A stretch of 64,000 nt of DNA from Biomphalaria glabrata (taxonomy: Eukaryota; Mollusca; Gastropoda; Planorbidae). This document shows positions 11,434 to 26,400 of this stretch, piece after piece. The stretch is from the NCBI RefSeq assembly GCF_947242115.1, contig NC_074711.1, positions 42,780,463 through 42,844,462 of the forward strand, written 5' to 3'. The position numbers and the translations under genes are program-made. Under the pieces are notes generated by a model. It had not been told where the DNA came from and did no database searches. It was given only the letters and a program-made list of their open reading frames with translations. Numbering within the stretch: position 1 is the stretch's first letter; each line of letters opens with the position of its first letter.

Positions 11434-14400
11434 TTTATATATATAATAAGGCATGTGAAATTAAATGTAGAAAATCAATCTCAAACTTTTATTACCCAGA
11501 TATTTTTATTAATTTCACAGTCTCGCAGCTTCATGGTGTAATCAACTTACTTCTTTTTTATTTTCAGAATGTTGAGGTTTCTCTTACTGAAGAAAATTTA
11601 GATTTTAGTGCTCAAGGACTTGGAGTCAAAGGTGTAAATTTATACAATTTTCATATAGATTTTTATCTTCCTGTTGATCCAAAGGTTTGTAGTTTTGTTT
11701 TTATTAAAGTTTTTAACACTACTTATTTTATGGCACATTGTTAATAATTTAATAAAAGACTACTTCTAAACAATCATTATAGTACTTGTAGGCCTTGACA
11801 CATTTTTATAAGTCTTATAACCTGATCATGGTATGGTGTTGGGGCAAAACTATTGACACCATAATTCATTGGCCATCAGTTGTAGCTCATTACCCTCCTG
11901 GATGCATAAAGGATTAACTCTAGATAATGATTTACAATGTGAATACATGCATCTTCTCTTCTGTCTACAATTCCTTTTATAACTTTGATTCTGTACCTTG
12001 TGCTGTAAGAAACATTTTTCAAGTCTGCTGAATCCATGGTCATATTCATACAGATATTAACTCATTTTATTTTTCATGACCCTATTAATGTTAATCAACC
12101 TGCATTTACAACATGTTTGGAAATGGCTGTTAAATTTGTGTTTCATGTTTAAAATGTTTAGAAATGTGTATCTCTTTTCTATATGTGTACTTACAATTAC
12201 CAGATAGTTGTTTAGTGGTCAATATGATTCTGTATTTATAAATAGAAGATGACTTTTCATCCAAGTTTAGATAGGGGCAGGTAAATTGGTAAAGAACAAA
12301 CAGAAATCCTCTTGAAAGAATGGAATATTTTAATAATCCCAATTGAAATCCTTGAATTAATGAACACAAAAAATGCCAGGTTAGAATGCACAAAAACCAA
12401 GCCACAGAAATAAATTCAATATCAAGCTTAAAACTTAAAAAGTTCTGTCTGAGTTTATAATGTAAAGACTTTACATACCTTCTTCAATATTCTTGTTTAG
12501 TTTATTTATTATCTCCCCTGAGCCTGTTCTAGCTATAGAGTAGTTTTGAAACTAACTCTGAAGATAAACAACATGTTTATGAATAACCTCAGCAAGTTTA
12601 TTGTTTTTATTACCTGAAACAAGAATATTCGTCAATCAGTTGTAACTTATGTTAGTTTCGGTTAAAGTAAATTGAAACGATAGATGTAATAAATGGACAT
12701 ATGTGTTTATATATATATATACATTTACATTTTTTTTCTTCAGAAAAGCAGATATAGAAAAACAGACTTAGCTGTAGAATTTCAGATAGAGAAATCTGTT
12801 GCAGAAACATGGCCTCGTTTGACAGCAGAAAAGCTCAAGCTACCTTGGCTGAAAATAGACTTTGATAAGTTTCCTTCTGATGATTCTGAAGAGCAAAGTG
12901 ATGATGATGTATCATCAATGGTTAGTTTCATTCCATGGTAGACTAGCACTGTAATACTGTAACACATTTTACTATTATCCCAGATAAATTTTGTTAAAGG
13001 CTCTTTTTTTCTGCCATTATCTTATTTTATCTTATAAACTAGACATTCCTTCAAAGGAGAAGATTATTACAGCCTAGGTGAATCCATGAGTTAATCTTGT
13101 TATGCATGTTCTTCTTCTTCTAGCCAACTTTATTGCTGCTGAGCTGTGAGCTCTTTTGCAGACTGTGCCTAGGAAAAAAAGTGTGCTGTTTTCTTCAGCT
13201 GTTCAGCACTGTCGTAAAGGGTGTTGGTTATGTTGGGCTGTAGTGGAAGTAGGGTCTGCCTAAGGTGGATTAGGGAGGGGCATTCAAAGAGGACATGGTT
13301 TACGGTTTCAAAGGGGTGGGCACAATGTCTGCAAAGGGGTAGTTGTGTGGAGTTTATTTTGTTCAGGTGGTAATTTAATAGTGGTGTGTGTCCTGTTCTT
13401 AGTTGGAAGATTGTAGATTGTTCTTTGCGGGGGAGGAAGTTAATACTGTCCAGTTTGTTAGGCATAGTCATTTCTCTGTACATGGCTCTGCCTGTGTTTC
13501 CTGATGCCCATTGGTTGAGCCACTCCTCTTTGTGATTGTTGACTAACATTGACCTTAGGGTGAGGTAGTTAACAGGTCTATCTGGTTGTTCCATAGATGA
13601 ACCTGCCTTTGATAGCTTATCTGCCTTTTCATTTCCCATGATGCCAATGTGTCCAGGGATCCACTGTAGTGTAATATTGATATTTAATTTTGATATCATC
13701 TGGTGGATTATCACAATGAGTGTTGTCAACTCTCTTGGGCTGTTTGAGGTGCTGCTGTTAAGTGCTTGCAGAGTAGATTGGGAGTCTGTAAAGACAACAA
13801 TATCTGATGGTGGTTGCACTCCTTCATATAATTTGTTTTCCACTGTCTGGAGTGCTATGGTAATTGCCTCAATTTCGGCTTGGAAGTTTGAGCAGTAATC
13901 ACCACAGGGTGCGCTTATCTCAAAGTGTTTATTTTTAGGGAAGACCAGGAAGGCACCAAGACCAGCATTGATGGTAGCTTTGAAAGCCGATCCGTCTGTA
14001 TAAATATGGATAGCTGTTTTTTGATAGCTTTCGATTGTTTCAAGCGTGCCTACTTTGAGCTCCAGTGGATTTGATTCTTTTGTTAAGGTGTTATTTAGTA
14101 AATATGTTTCGATGGTTGGTTGTTTGTAGTTTAGTCCGGGTGTAATGTTTGAAAACCTGGTAATTTTTTCTCTGTTATTGGGTAGGTGGTGTTTTAGGGC
14201 TAGTTCATCAGTAAGTTGGATCAGAGTCCTTTGCTTTTTTTGGTTGTTTTTCCTATTTCTCTGTGTTAGTAATTTATTTGGATGATCGTCCTCCAACCTT
14301 CTGTATCTCTCAATAGCTTCTAATGCTGCTCTGTTGCGCCTTAACTTAAGAGGTTCAATATTGGAGTCTATTTCACAGGCTTCTGTGGGAGTAGTTCTCA

Positions 14401-17400
14401 TACCTCCACTAATTAACCGCAAGGCTTGGTTTTGGATTGTATCTAATGATGATTATGCATGTTAAGTAGAGATTTAAACTCTGCTAAGTCATTGGCTTTA
14501 CTGGCTGCTATAGTCTACCTGTTCTATACTCTTAATAATACTAGGGAAGAAGGAGCACTTGTATGAATTTTTCTTAGACTATGGAATAAGAATTTTGTCC
14601 TTATCTTTGTGTCTTTCTTATTATTGCACAATTGTGCTGTTTTGTTCTGCTAAGTTGAATATCAGACAAATAAATTCAAATTTTGCTGACCACTATTTTC
14701 ATATTTTTAAAAATTTGAAAATATAATAGTGAATTATTAAGGAAATAATTTAACTAGATCTATAACTATGTAATCTATTAAATAAATTTAGAGGTAGTCT
14801 AGATTCTAGCTTAGTTGATGTTGTAGTCTACTTATCAGTGACTGATTGTAGAGTAATAGATTTGTAGGTAATCTAGTCAGACGTTCACACAGCTTGTTCC
14901 ATTCAACCTTAAAATATAGAAATATAGAATGAGTTCTAGTTAAAAAATGATTTTGCTAGCCGCATTCCTATTTCTCTATATGGTTTTCACTCTAGCAAGG
15001 ATTAATACTAAGTTACTACTTTAACCTTCTTAAGACGACTTGGCCCATCTATCAGCCCAAGGCTATTAGGCGAAAAAGACGAAGCGGGCGATCTATCGGC
15101 CGCGATGTTTCCAGCCATAGGATTGGCTAGCCAGTTTTGTATCAGTTAATCAGATTAGTTCTTACTATTTTACACATTAGTAGACTGTAATGGCGGCTGT
15201 TTTTATACGAAAATTTGTTTGTATTGATTTTTTGAAGTTAGCTAGTGACAGGCGAAAAATTTAACATGTCAGCCAGTGATATTGATGAAAGCAAACTCAC
15301 TGACTCTGATTTTATTTAAATTATGATAGCCCTAATAAAAATCAGGGCATTATTGAGGAAAGCTTTAGATCTAAGTTTACTTTAGTACTAGACCTAGATC
15401 TAGTATGTGTTGACGATGTCTTTTGTTGGTAACAGGGTTTAGGGGTAAGGGTGAGGAGCTGGATAGAGAAGACACATTTGAGCACCAAGGGATTAGCACC
15501 CCATAGACTGTTTTATGCTCATTTTTTACTATCAATTTAGTTCTAATGTTTGTCAGGGATATAAGAAAATATGATGCCAACTTTCTGACCAGCAAACAGC
15601 TCAAAAAAAAGGTCCCTGGATTGAAAATGGGTGGCTATCACTGTGGCAAAAATGAAGGTATCTGTTTCCATGGTACCTGGGGGGTGGGGAGAAAAGTAGT
15701 AAAATACTGTGATAGAAGTGTCTAAGGGTCTCCATGTGCCTTGTTTCCCTAAACACATGTTTTAGGGCTTATTCAGGCCTAAAACTTCTTTAAAAAATCT
15801 TACCTTTTTAATTCTGTTCTGTTTTGAAAACATTTTTTGGAAAATTTATGCGCATAAATTATGCAAATTAGCTCGGCTTATTTTAATAAAATTTAATATT
15901 TCAAATAAATTCCATAAGATTGTATTAGTTCATTCATTTTTCTTTCTTCAATAATATATATAACTATATATAACTATATATATATAGTTTTGTGTATGTA
16001 AAGTAATTAGTTTATTTGTTAGGAATTTTTTTGTAAGAGAAGTGTTTACTCTGGAAATAGTGCTCCATCTTTTTGGCACAAGACATGCTAAAATGCTCCG
16101 TCTTAAGAGGGGTTAAAATAGTCTAACTCAAATATGTTTTAGTAACTAAATAATAATGTGTCTGTGTTAAGAATGTGTTATTATGTAGACCTATAGATAA
16201 TGTAAAGACATTGAAATTGAAGCCTCAGGATTTGCTCTATATCTACATTTTTTTAGATTCATATTTCAACCATTAATTTATTAGATAATTGCAATAATTG
16301 CTGGTCGTGTAGTTCTGATTCAGTAACAAATTAACATTTTGTGTATTTTCCTGCAAGAAATTGCTGCTTAATTCTTTTTGCCTACATGTCTCTCAATTGG
16401 ACCCCTAGTTTCTCAAATTCATTATGAGTGCTCCTCATTATAAGTCTTGGCTGTGGCATGTATGACAGTAATTTTTAGCGGCCCCCGTAAGGGGAAAAAG
16501 CCGCTATTAGGTTTGTGCAAAATGTCCGTCTGTCACACTCAGATCTCGAAAACTAGAAGAGATATGAAAAATATTAATTCATCATTAAATGCGGCTTCAA
16601 AAGTTTAGGTGCAACGGCTACTTTTGGTTTTCTAAAAGCAAACCGTTTAATTTATAAAATTAATTATGCAAGCGATTTTTTCATAAAAATACACCATTTC
16701 TAAAACAATTACGTAAATGTAAGGGAGGCAATGTTACAATATGCTAACAAAGATGGACAATTTTTGTGTATTTTCAGTGTGACTAAGTAAAATATATTTA
16801 AAAAATGTACAGGAAATGTTTACAACAAATATAAATAATAGTTAAAGATGTTTTTTCTGGTCAACTAGCTGCTAAAATTAAAAGAAAACATTTCTGTTTG
16901 TTTATAAAGGCTAATAATGCATTTTGTATGTAAATATCACACACATTTTTTTTAATGGACTTTTTATGCAGCGATTTACGTGCAGTAGCGTAACGTCGCT
17001 ACATGATCAGGTACTAAACCAATTCCTTAAACTTTTTTAAAAAATCAGATTTTATTTATTTTTTGTTTAGTGCCCCCATCCGAATAAAAGAAGATTATTT
17101 TTTTGCGTTTTGTCTGTTGGTCGGTCTGTCCGTCACGATTAGATTAAAAAAACTAGAACTCTAAAAGCTATTGAAAATCTGATTTACACTTTAATGTTCC
17201 TCCCGTAACATCTCAATAGTTTTAAGTATCTAAAAATTGATTGTTCCGGATTTTTTTGTGCAAAACTAATCAACCCCAACAAATGTTTGTTTGCTCTTCT
17301 AATTTATATTACATTCAATTTCCATGCTTAAACGTTGCAAAAACACATTATCAATAATATGTTGTTCCGTTTTTTATGTAAATAGCATATTAATGCTAAA

Positions 17401-20400
17401 TCAAAATCTCTATACTGACTTATATTTCATTAAGTGTAAAAATGTTCCGGATATTGTTTTATAAAACATGAATTATGCCTAATGATTGTTTGAAATCGCA
17501 TAATTTACTAATATTACACTTATATTATTTGACAATGCGTCACTATAATTTGGTTATCAATATCACATTGTTCCGTATTTTCATCTTTAAACAAATTTTA
17601 AAAATATCGACAATAGGTTGTTCGGGGCTTTAAAAAAAAGTAATTTACTAGAATTGATTACTGAAAATTACTTTTTAGACATTTAATTTTCTTGCTAAAA
17701 CATAACATAGAAGTTTTGTAATCGATAAAGAAAGTTCCGGATTTTGTTTCTTACAAATCGTCGCCAGAAATTTCCGAATTTATTTAAAATCTACTAACGC
17801 CAAATAATTGTTTGAACTCCCTCTTCTAATTAATAAACAAATAATCTTCTCATTTACGAAATAATGTTTTTACGGATTTTTATAAAAAATATTTTAACTC
17901 ACTACTCTCTTACAGTACATTTAACTTTCTACCTAAAACATGTAAAAATCTAATTATCGTTAATATTATGTTCCGATTTTTAAGGAAAACAGAATCCAAA
18001 CTCCAAAGTAAGGTATGAAAATCACTCCAAATGTCTGTAGTACATCTAATTTTTATACGAGACCATCCAAAAAAATTAATTAACGGTATTACATTTATCT
18101 GAAATTCTCTTTTTCTTTTACTATTTATACAAACATCCGGAACAATCTATTATATACACTTTTCAATTGTGTTCATACCTAAAAATTATTGCGATGTTTT
18201 GAAACGTAAAATAAAGGTTAATCAATTTTTAATAACTTTTAGTGGTTCTTTTTTTATATCAAGATGACGGACAGACCGACTGACAGACAAAACGCAAAAA
18301 CAATGCGGCTTTGATCCGTTTTAAATAAATTCTATTAGAACTCAGTGCACCAATGTCTATGAACCCTTGTTAAATATCTCGTGTAAATAAAGACATTTTT
18401 TTTATGGTACCGGTACTAGCCTATTGTGAGGTAATGGAATTTTTTTTCTTTGACGTCATATGAATGGACTCTTTAAATGTAATGTTAAAAGAACGCACTC
18501 TGTGCACCAATGTCTATGAACACTCGAAAAAGTGCTCGTATTAATGAAAATATATTTTAGTCTAACTAAGCCGCGTGACGTAGTGTTTTTTTTTTCCTTT
18601 GACGTCATATGGAATGAATTCTTTAAATGAAATGCTAAAAGAACGCACTCTGTGCACCAATGTCTATGAACACTTGATAAATGGCTCGTAATAATGAAGG
18701 CGATTTTTATTCTAGCTAGGCCGTGTGACGTAGTGTTTTTTTTTCCTTTGACGTCATATGGAATGAATTCTTTAAATGAAATGCTTAAAGAACGCACTCG
18801 GTGCACCAATGTCTATGAACACTCGATAAATGGCTCGTAATGATGAAGGCGATTTTTAGTCTAGCTAGGCCGTGTGACGTATTGTTGTTTTTTTTCCCTC
18901 TGACGTTATATGGAATGAATTCTTTAAACGAAATGCTTAAAGAACGCACTCGGTGCACCAAAGTCTATGAACACTCGATAAATGGCTCGTAATGATGAAG
19001 GCGATTTTTAGTCTAGCTAGGCCGTGTGACGTAGTGTTTTTTTTCCCTCTGACGTTATATGAAATTAATTCTTCAAATGAAATGAAAAAAGAACTCGGTA
19101 TAGTAATGTTTATTAAGCCTCGTTATGTGACTCGCGTTTAAAAAAGGAATGATATCTTGATTTAGATCTAATCTAGATTTTTTAAAACTAGATCTAGATT
19201 TTTATTACAGTATATCTAGATCTGGATTTATATTCTAATTAAAATTATTTTAGAGTCTAGATCTAGAATTTCTAGATCTAGTTTAGACTAAAATAGACTA
19301 GATTAAGATGTAGAATTTCAATTTCTAAACTTAAAGTGTAAAAAAAAAAAGTGTAGATTTTCATTTCCAAACGTTTTGATCAATATTGTAATGTTTTAAT
19401 ATACTAAAACTAATCTACTATTTTTTATTTAATTTAAATTTACGGCAAATGAATCTTTGAAACATTATTACTTTTGACCATCAAAATTAAATCACCTCTT
19501 GAATATTATTTGCGAATATGCAGATCCGACAGGGATCCAACTTCGACGGGGGACGCCTCTGAGTTTGTGTAACACAAACTCTCTTTGTAATCTTGTTAAT
19601 TTTTTTTTTTTTGCTAGTAAAATAAAAAACAAAAACATTCATTAGAAATACATTTAGAAAAAAAAAAAAGGTCTTAGTATATTTCCAATTCTCCATACAG
19701 AATATGAAACAGACAAATGAAGAGATGTTGAACAAATTAACAGCGGAATTATCTAGCACTGATCCGATGGGTAAGTTTTGGTGTAGTCATGATCATTTTA
19801 TTTTATAATATTTTAAAGTTTGTGGAATGTTGATTAGTTAAAAAGAAAAATTGTCAGTATTTTAGGGCATTTCATACTCAAAGAGTGACTGTGTGGATCT
19901 TATACTGTGCAGTTTACATTTATTAATTTTCTAGTTATTTATATCTTCAAAAGATTACAAGTTCAAGCTACTGAAGATATCATATTAGTATAATCTAGTC
20001 TAGTATGTAAAAATAATAGGAATGCCTTTTAAAATCTCATCAAAGTAGTACATTTTCAGTTCTATCACACTCTTGATGTTATTTAATTATAAATTACTAT
20101 TGCTTTTCAAATATAATCAGGGGCTGACAGTAATTCAAAGACATTCATTTCATCAGTGAATGATATTATTTTTAATTAAAAAAAAAATTTGTTTCATTAT
20201 TCAATTCCATTTGTTGCAACACTGATTCTTGTTCAACTTCTCATTGTGTAATGGTTTTGTTGTTTTAGTGATGTTTTCCTCTACATTTAATTTTTAAATT
20301 TAAATCACATCACTTTTAAAGAAGGTAAAGATAATGAAATCAATAAAAAAATTTATCCAAACAATATTCATAAAAATAACAAATATTTTGTCTTTCTTCT

Positions 20401-23400
20401 CCCAGATATCCCGTCACCAAAACTGACCTACTTGTTCACTTATAATTTAATACAGTTTGTAGGCTACGCTTATGTTTTTGTTTCTCTACTGTATCATCAT
20501 TTCAAGTCAGATGAAAGTAAGTAAATTACTTGACAACTATCACTATGTCATTGAGTATTTGATGTTAGCATACTTATTAACACTCTATAAGATTTAGTCA
20601 GATGAGCTGTACACTTTCCCAAGAAGTTGTTTTACAAATTCTAAATAAAAAAATCAAATTACTTGTATTTAACATTGTAGTACATTACATCCAAATGCAT
20701 GATGCGGTTGTTTCTATTTTCCTTAGTAAAGTTTCCCTTTCAGACCTTGCGATCTTTGGGGCAGATGATGTTAAGGTCATCTGTTTCTTTCCCCAACTAA
20801 AATCAGGTATCCATTAGAGCTTCTTTTAATGGCCAAAGTTTTTAACAGTAGAAAAATGTAAAGAAGGACATAATACCATCCACATTCATATAGCAGAACC
20901 AACAAAATCAGAATTCGCTTTATTCTAATAACTGAACAGATCAAACATTTATTTTGTATTCTTTATTATTCTATCATGAGAGTAGCATGATTGTTTTAAC
21001 ATTTAAACTGTAATACTTATATAAAAAGGGTTAAAATTTTTCATACATTTACAGGTTGTGATTTTTATAATTAATGAGAAAATATTAACCATAGATAATA
21101 GAGAAATAAAAAATATATATAAAATATATTGTCAATCATTTATATTATTATCTACCAACAACTGCAGCAGCCAAACAAGCAGCATTTGAAGAAGTTGGAA
21201 CTCAAATGATGTTTTGTCAAGCATTATCTTGTATGGAAATTGTGCACACTATTTTTAAATTAGTACATTCCCAGGTTTTAATAACCATTTTTCAGGTAAT
21301 AATTTTACTAGACCTTCTGATTTGTATTGCTTTTTAAAAATTTGTTTAGTGAGTTATACAGTTCGGTTTTATATTTTATTTTTGAAATGTTTTGCTAAAA
21401 GGTAGACTCCAGGGTTAAATAAAGTTAAGCTCTTTTAAGTCTTAGCTCTTTAATTTTAATTTATTTCAAATGTTTAAAAAAAAAAAAAGAAATATTAATA
21501 TTAATAAGTGTTCAAAATGTAAACAAAAAATGTGGACATGAAGTAATCACATCCAAGAATTTAGTTTATTCACTATGAATCAAATTACTGTACTTGTTTA
21601 TAAAACAATTGTCATATCACTTTGATTTGTGTATTTGAAGCAATTTAAACATCAAAATTCTGATATTGAAATTTGAGTTATAAACTCATTTTTATAAAAG
21701 AAACATTGGAAATACACCAAATGTCTGAAAATGGTGTCAGGGTTCCAATGTCATCTCATTTGTTCAACTAATACTAGCTTGTTCTTTCAAATTAGACATT
21801 TTACAAAGTAAAGCCTTCTTTAGCCTTATATTGAATAATAGATATTTAAACAAAAAATTACAATGTGTGAATTTACACCAAAATTTTCACATTATTAGAT
21901 TACCCTTTTTTAAAGGAAGGAGGACGGGCAATCTTCACCAAACCATGGTCTCCCTGCACTATGTCTGCTATAATAAGCACTATATTTTTCACTTCATAGT
22001 AGAGAGGGGAAGGTGGTTGAATTGGAAACGCTAATACTGTTTAATATTTACTTACTGTTTCCTAGACTTCTTTGTAGACCTCTATCAGATTCTGAATTTT
22101 AGATTGGGGGTGTAGGGTGTAGCAGTATATAGCTTATGTAGATTTTATAAGCTAATAATTACCAACTGTGTAATTTTTCATAAAAGTATGTTCTCTCTCT
22201 CTCTGCCATCACACTTAAAAGGTTAGATTTGGTTGGGCGGATTTGGCGGGAGGGGGGGGGTAATGCCTTTACTATATACCGCTCTAGAAAATAATGTCTA
22301 GGTGCTTGCAGACTTGCCTCATGAATCTTAAGAACTTTTAGGCTTTACAAGACTTAATCCATCTGTTGAAAGCATCATTTTCAACCAGAATACTTACTTT
22401 GAACACCATTTTCATTCTCTAGCAACTATTTATTATTTTTGATAAAACACAAAGTACCTTGTATTTGTCAAGCTCTTCATTGAACTTGTAAAATTTTTTT
22501 ATGTGGATAAGAAAACAAAAGTGACAACTCAACTGTGATACAATGTTATACATGCTGTCAACATTAAATAGTATCATATTAAATAATGTAGTTTACTAGT
22601 AACCTTTCTGTTCTCTTTGTAGGTAAATGGTCATATTTTTATTCTGTTCTTGTAGAAGAAAGAAGTTGTCGTCAAAAGTGTGTATGAATTTAAAATAATG
22701 TAGTTTACTAATTGCCTTTCTGTTCTATCTCTAGGTAACTGGTCGTAATTTTATTCTGTTCATGCTAATACTTCAAGAGCCAAGACTTCAGATATCCCCT
22801 CTTTGTTGGTATCTGTTTTTAACTTGGTCTTGTATAGAAATCATCAGGTAATTCACTTATTTCAGCTACTGAAAGAATTAGAGAAGCAAAATATTTTTTT
22901 TAGTATTCTATTCATAAAACAATTCTTTTTTTTTAAATATCTGAAATATATTTTCTTAACTAAAAAAAAAAACAGTTATGAGAAGAGTTTATTTTTGTTT
23001 TTTTAAATCTCGCATCATCAAATTCATATTCAGACACATAATGAAAAAAAGTGTTTGAATTTCTTTTCTCATTTTTGTTGTATTTCTTTGCTGATAATTT
23101 TAAACGATGAACCAATCACAATGACTGGGTTGAGGTTTTGTTTTTTTTTTTTACTCATTTTTTTTTTTTTTGTAATTCAGCTCATTACCTAAGTTACATC
23201 CAGGTTCATTGGTTTAAAATAAATTGTTAAAAATTATGGCATTTAAATTTTAACCAAGGACATAATTTCTTTTTCCAGGTATCCATTTTACATGATGCAG
23301 CTTGTCAATTTTGAGTTAAAATTTTTAACATGGTTACGCTACAGTGTTTGGATAATTCTCTATCCACTAGGGATTTTAATAGAAGGTAATTTTGTTATAT

Positions 23401-26400
23401 TAAAATATAAAATTATATATGCTTCATCAAGTATTTGGATTTGCTGTAAAGAGGATGCTTCTTCATGTGGTCCTTCAGTATTACAATTACTGATAAGATA
23501 ATTTAGTATGATCAAAACCTATATTAAAAATCAACAATGAAGTAAGAAAGTCATAGGATTTATTTACAATGTAATATATTTCAATAAGAATAATAAAACA
23601 GTTTAATGCACCAAGTGCTTCTGACTGCACTTGGGCATTTTGTACTAGGTAATAGCAATACACAACATAAGTAGTCAACAAGTTTAAAGGCATTACTCTG
23701 TGATCTGTACCAATTCACAACATAAGTAGTCAACAGGTTTAAAGGCATTACCCTGTGATCTGTACCAATTCACAACATAAGTAGTCAACAGGTTTAAAGG
23801 CATTACTCTGTGATCTGTACCAATACACAACATAAGTAGTCAACAAGTTTAAAGGCATTACTCTGTGATCTGTACCAATTCACAACATAAGTAGTCAACA
23901 GGTTTAAAGGCATTACTCTGTGATCTGTACCAATTCACAACATAAGTAGTCAACAGGTTTAAAGGCATTACCCTGTGATCTGTACCAATTCACAACATAA
24001 GTAGTCAACAGGTTTAAAGGCATTACTCTGTGATCTGTACCAATACACAACATAAGTAGTCAACAAGTTTAAAGGCATTACTCTGTGATCTGTACCAATT
24101 CACAACATAAGTAGTCAACAGGTTTAGAGACATTACCCTGTGATCTGTACCAATACACAACATAAGTAGTCAACAGGTTTAAAGGCATTACTATGTGATC
24201 TGTACCAATACACAACATAAGTAGTCAACAGGTTTAGAGACATTGCCCTGTGATCTGTACCAATACACAACATAAGTAGTCAACAGGTTTAGAGACATTG
24301 CCTTGTGATCTGTACCAATATGCAACATAAGTAGTCAACAGGTTTAGAGACATTACCCTGTGATCTGTACCAATACACAACATAAGTAGTCAACAGGTTT
24401 AAAGGCATTACCCTGTGATCTGTACCAATACACAACATAAGTAGTCAACAGGTTTAGAGACATTACCCTGTGATCTGTACCAATACACAACATAAGTAGT
24501 CAACAGGTTTAAAGGCATTACTATGTGATCTGTACCAATACACAACATAAGTAGTCAACAGGTTTAGAGACATTACCCTGTGATCTGTACCAATACACAA
24601 CATAAGTAGTCAACAGGTTTAAAGGCATTACCCTGTGATCTGTACCAATTCACAACATAAGTAGTCAACAGGTTTAGAGACATTACCCTGTGATCTGTAC
24701 CAATACACAACATAAGTAGTCAACAGGTTTAAAGGCATTACTATGTGATCTGTACCAATACACAACATAAGTAGTCAACAGGTTTAGAGACATTACCCTG
24801 TGATCTGTACCAATACACAACATAAGTAGTCAACAGGTTTAAAGGCATTACTATGTGATCTGTACCAATACACAACATAAGTAGTCAACAGGTTTAGAGA
24901 CATTACCCTGTGATCTGTACCAATACACAACATAAGTAGTCAACAGGTTTAAAGGCATTACCCTGTGATCTGTACCAATACACAACATAAGTAGTCAACA
25001 GGTTTAGAGACATTACCCTGTGATCTGTACCAATACACAACATAAGTAGTCAACAGGTTTAAAGGCATTACTATGTGATCTGTACCAATACACAACATAA
25101 GTAGTCAACAGGTTTAGAGACATTACCCTGTGATCTGTACCAATACACAACATAAGTAGTCAACAGGTTTAGAGACATTACCCTGTGATCTGTACCAATT
25201 CACAACATAAGTAGTCTACAGGTTTAGAGACATTACCCTGTGATCTGTACCAATACACAACATGAGTAGTCAACAGGTTTAGAGACATTACTATGTGATC
25301 TGTACCAATACACAACATAAGTAGTCAACAGGTTTAGAGACATTGCCCTGTGATCTGTACCAATACACAACATAAGTAGTTAACAGGTTTAGAGACATTG
25401 CCCTGTGATCTGTACCAATACACAACATAAGTAGTCAACAGGCTTAGAGACATTGCCCTGTGATCTGTACCAATACACAACATAAGTAGTCAACAGGTTT
25501 AGAGACATTGCCCTGTGATCTGTACCAATTCACAACGTAAGAACATCCCCTTCATACTTTACTCCTGATGAAAATTAACTTTCCCTCAACAAATACTGGT
25601 CACCATGTTAAAACACAATTCAAAACTCATAACTAAATAAATAAACAAACCTATACCCCTTCTGTGACACTCTTACCATTGTCAATCTTTGCTCTCCTAG
25701 AGAAGCTATGGGTTGTAAAACATAACTGACTGCTTTGCAAAGCCATTGGCTGTCTTTATATGACTGACTTCTCTTAGGACAGCGCTAAATCTCTTCTTTG
25801 AAAACTTCTGAGGCCAATTTCTACTTCTATTGTTGATATTCTCCACTGTAGAGAAAGACTGGAGATCTTTTATTTTTTTTTTTTGTTTACTTACCATTCT
25901 TTCTGTTTGGAGTTGAGTTTCATTTAGATTAAAAGTTGTTGTTATAAGGTATTGAACACAATAGTTTGATTTTAACTGTCCATATGAAGATCATTTTCAC
26001 ATGCAATTTAGGACCAAAATATGTATTTTTTGCTTAGCAACAAATTTTATTAGCCTCTGAAAGGGGAAAAGCTATTTGTTTTGTGGGGTCTTTCTATCTG
26101 ACTGTAAGTTCCATTTAGATTTCTTAAACTAAAAAAGAGATTGAAAATCTGATTTCATGATATTTTGAAGCTAGGAAAATTTTGATGCCGTGGCTACTTT
26201 TTATTTTCTGAAAGCAAACCACTTTGTTTTGAAAATTAAATATGTAAGCCATTTTTTTTCATAAAAGTTTATTTGTTGTACGAGCTACTAATAATATACA
26301 TACTGATTACGTTAATTTTTTATTCACCTCACACATCTATCTTGCATGCAGTGAGGTATGGTTGACACTCTTCACCTCACACATCTATCTTGTATGCAGT

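Noticed and set aside
23661-25540. CRISPR array, because of regular 55-bp spacing
   Set aside because: The whole 55-bp unit is repeated, with no unique spacers, and the context is a eukaryotic intron.
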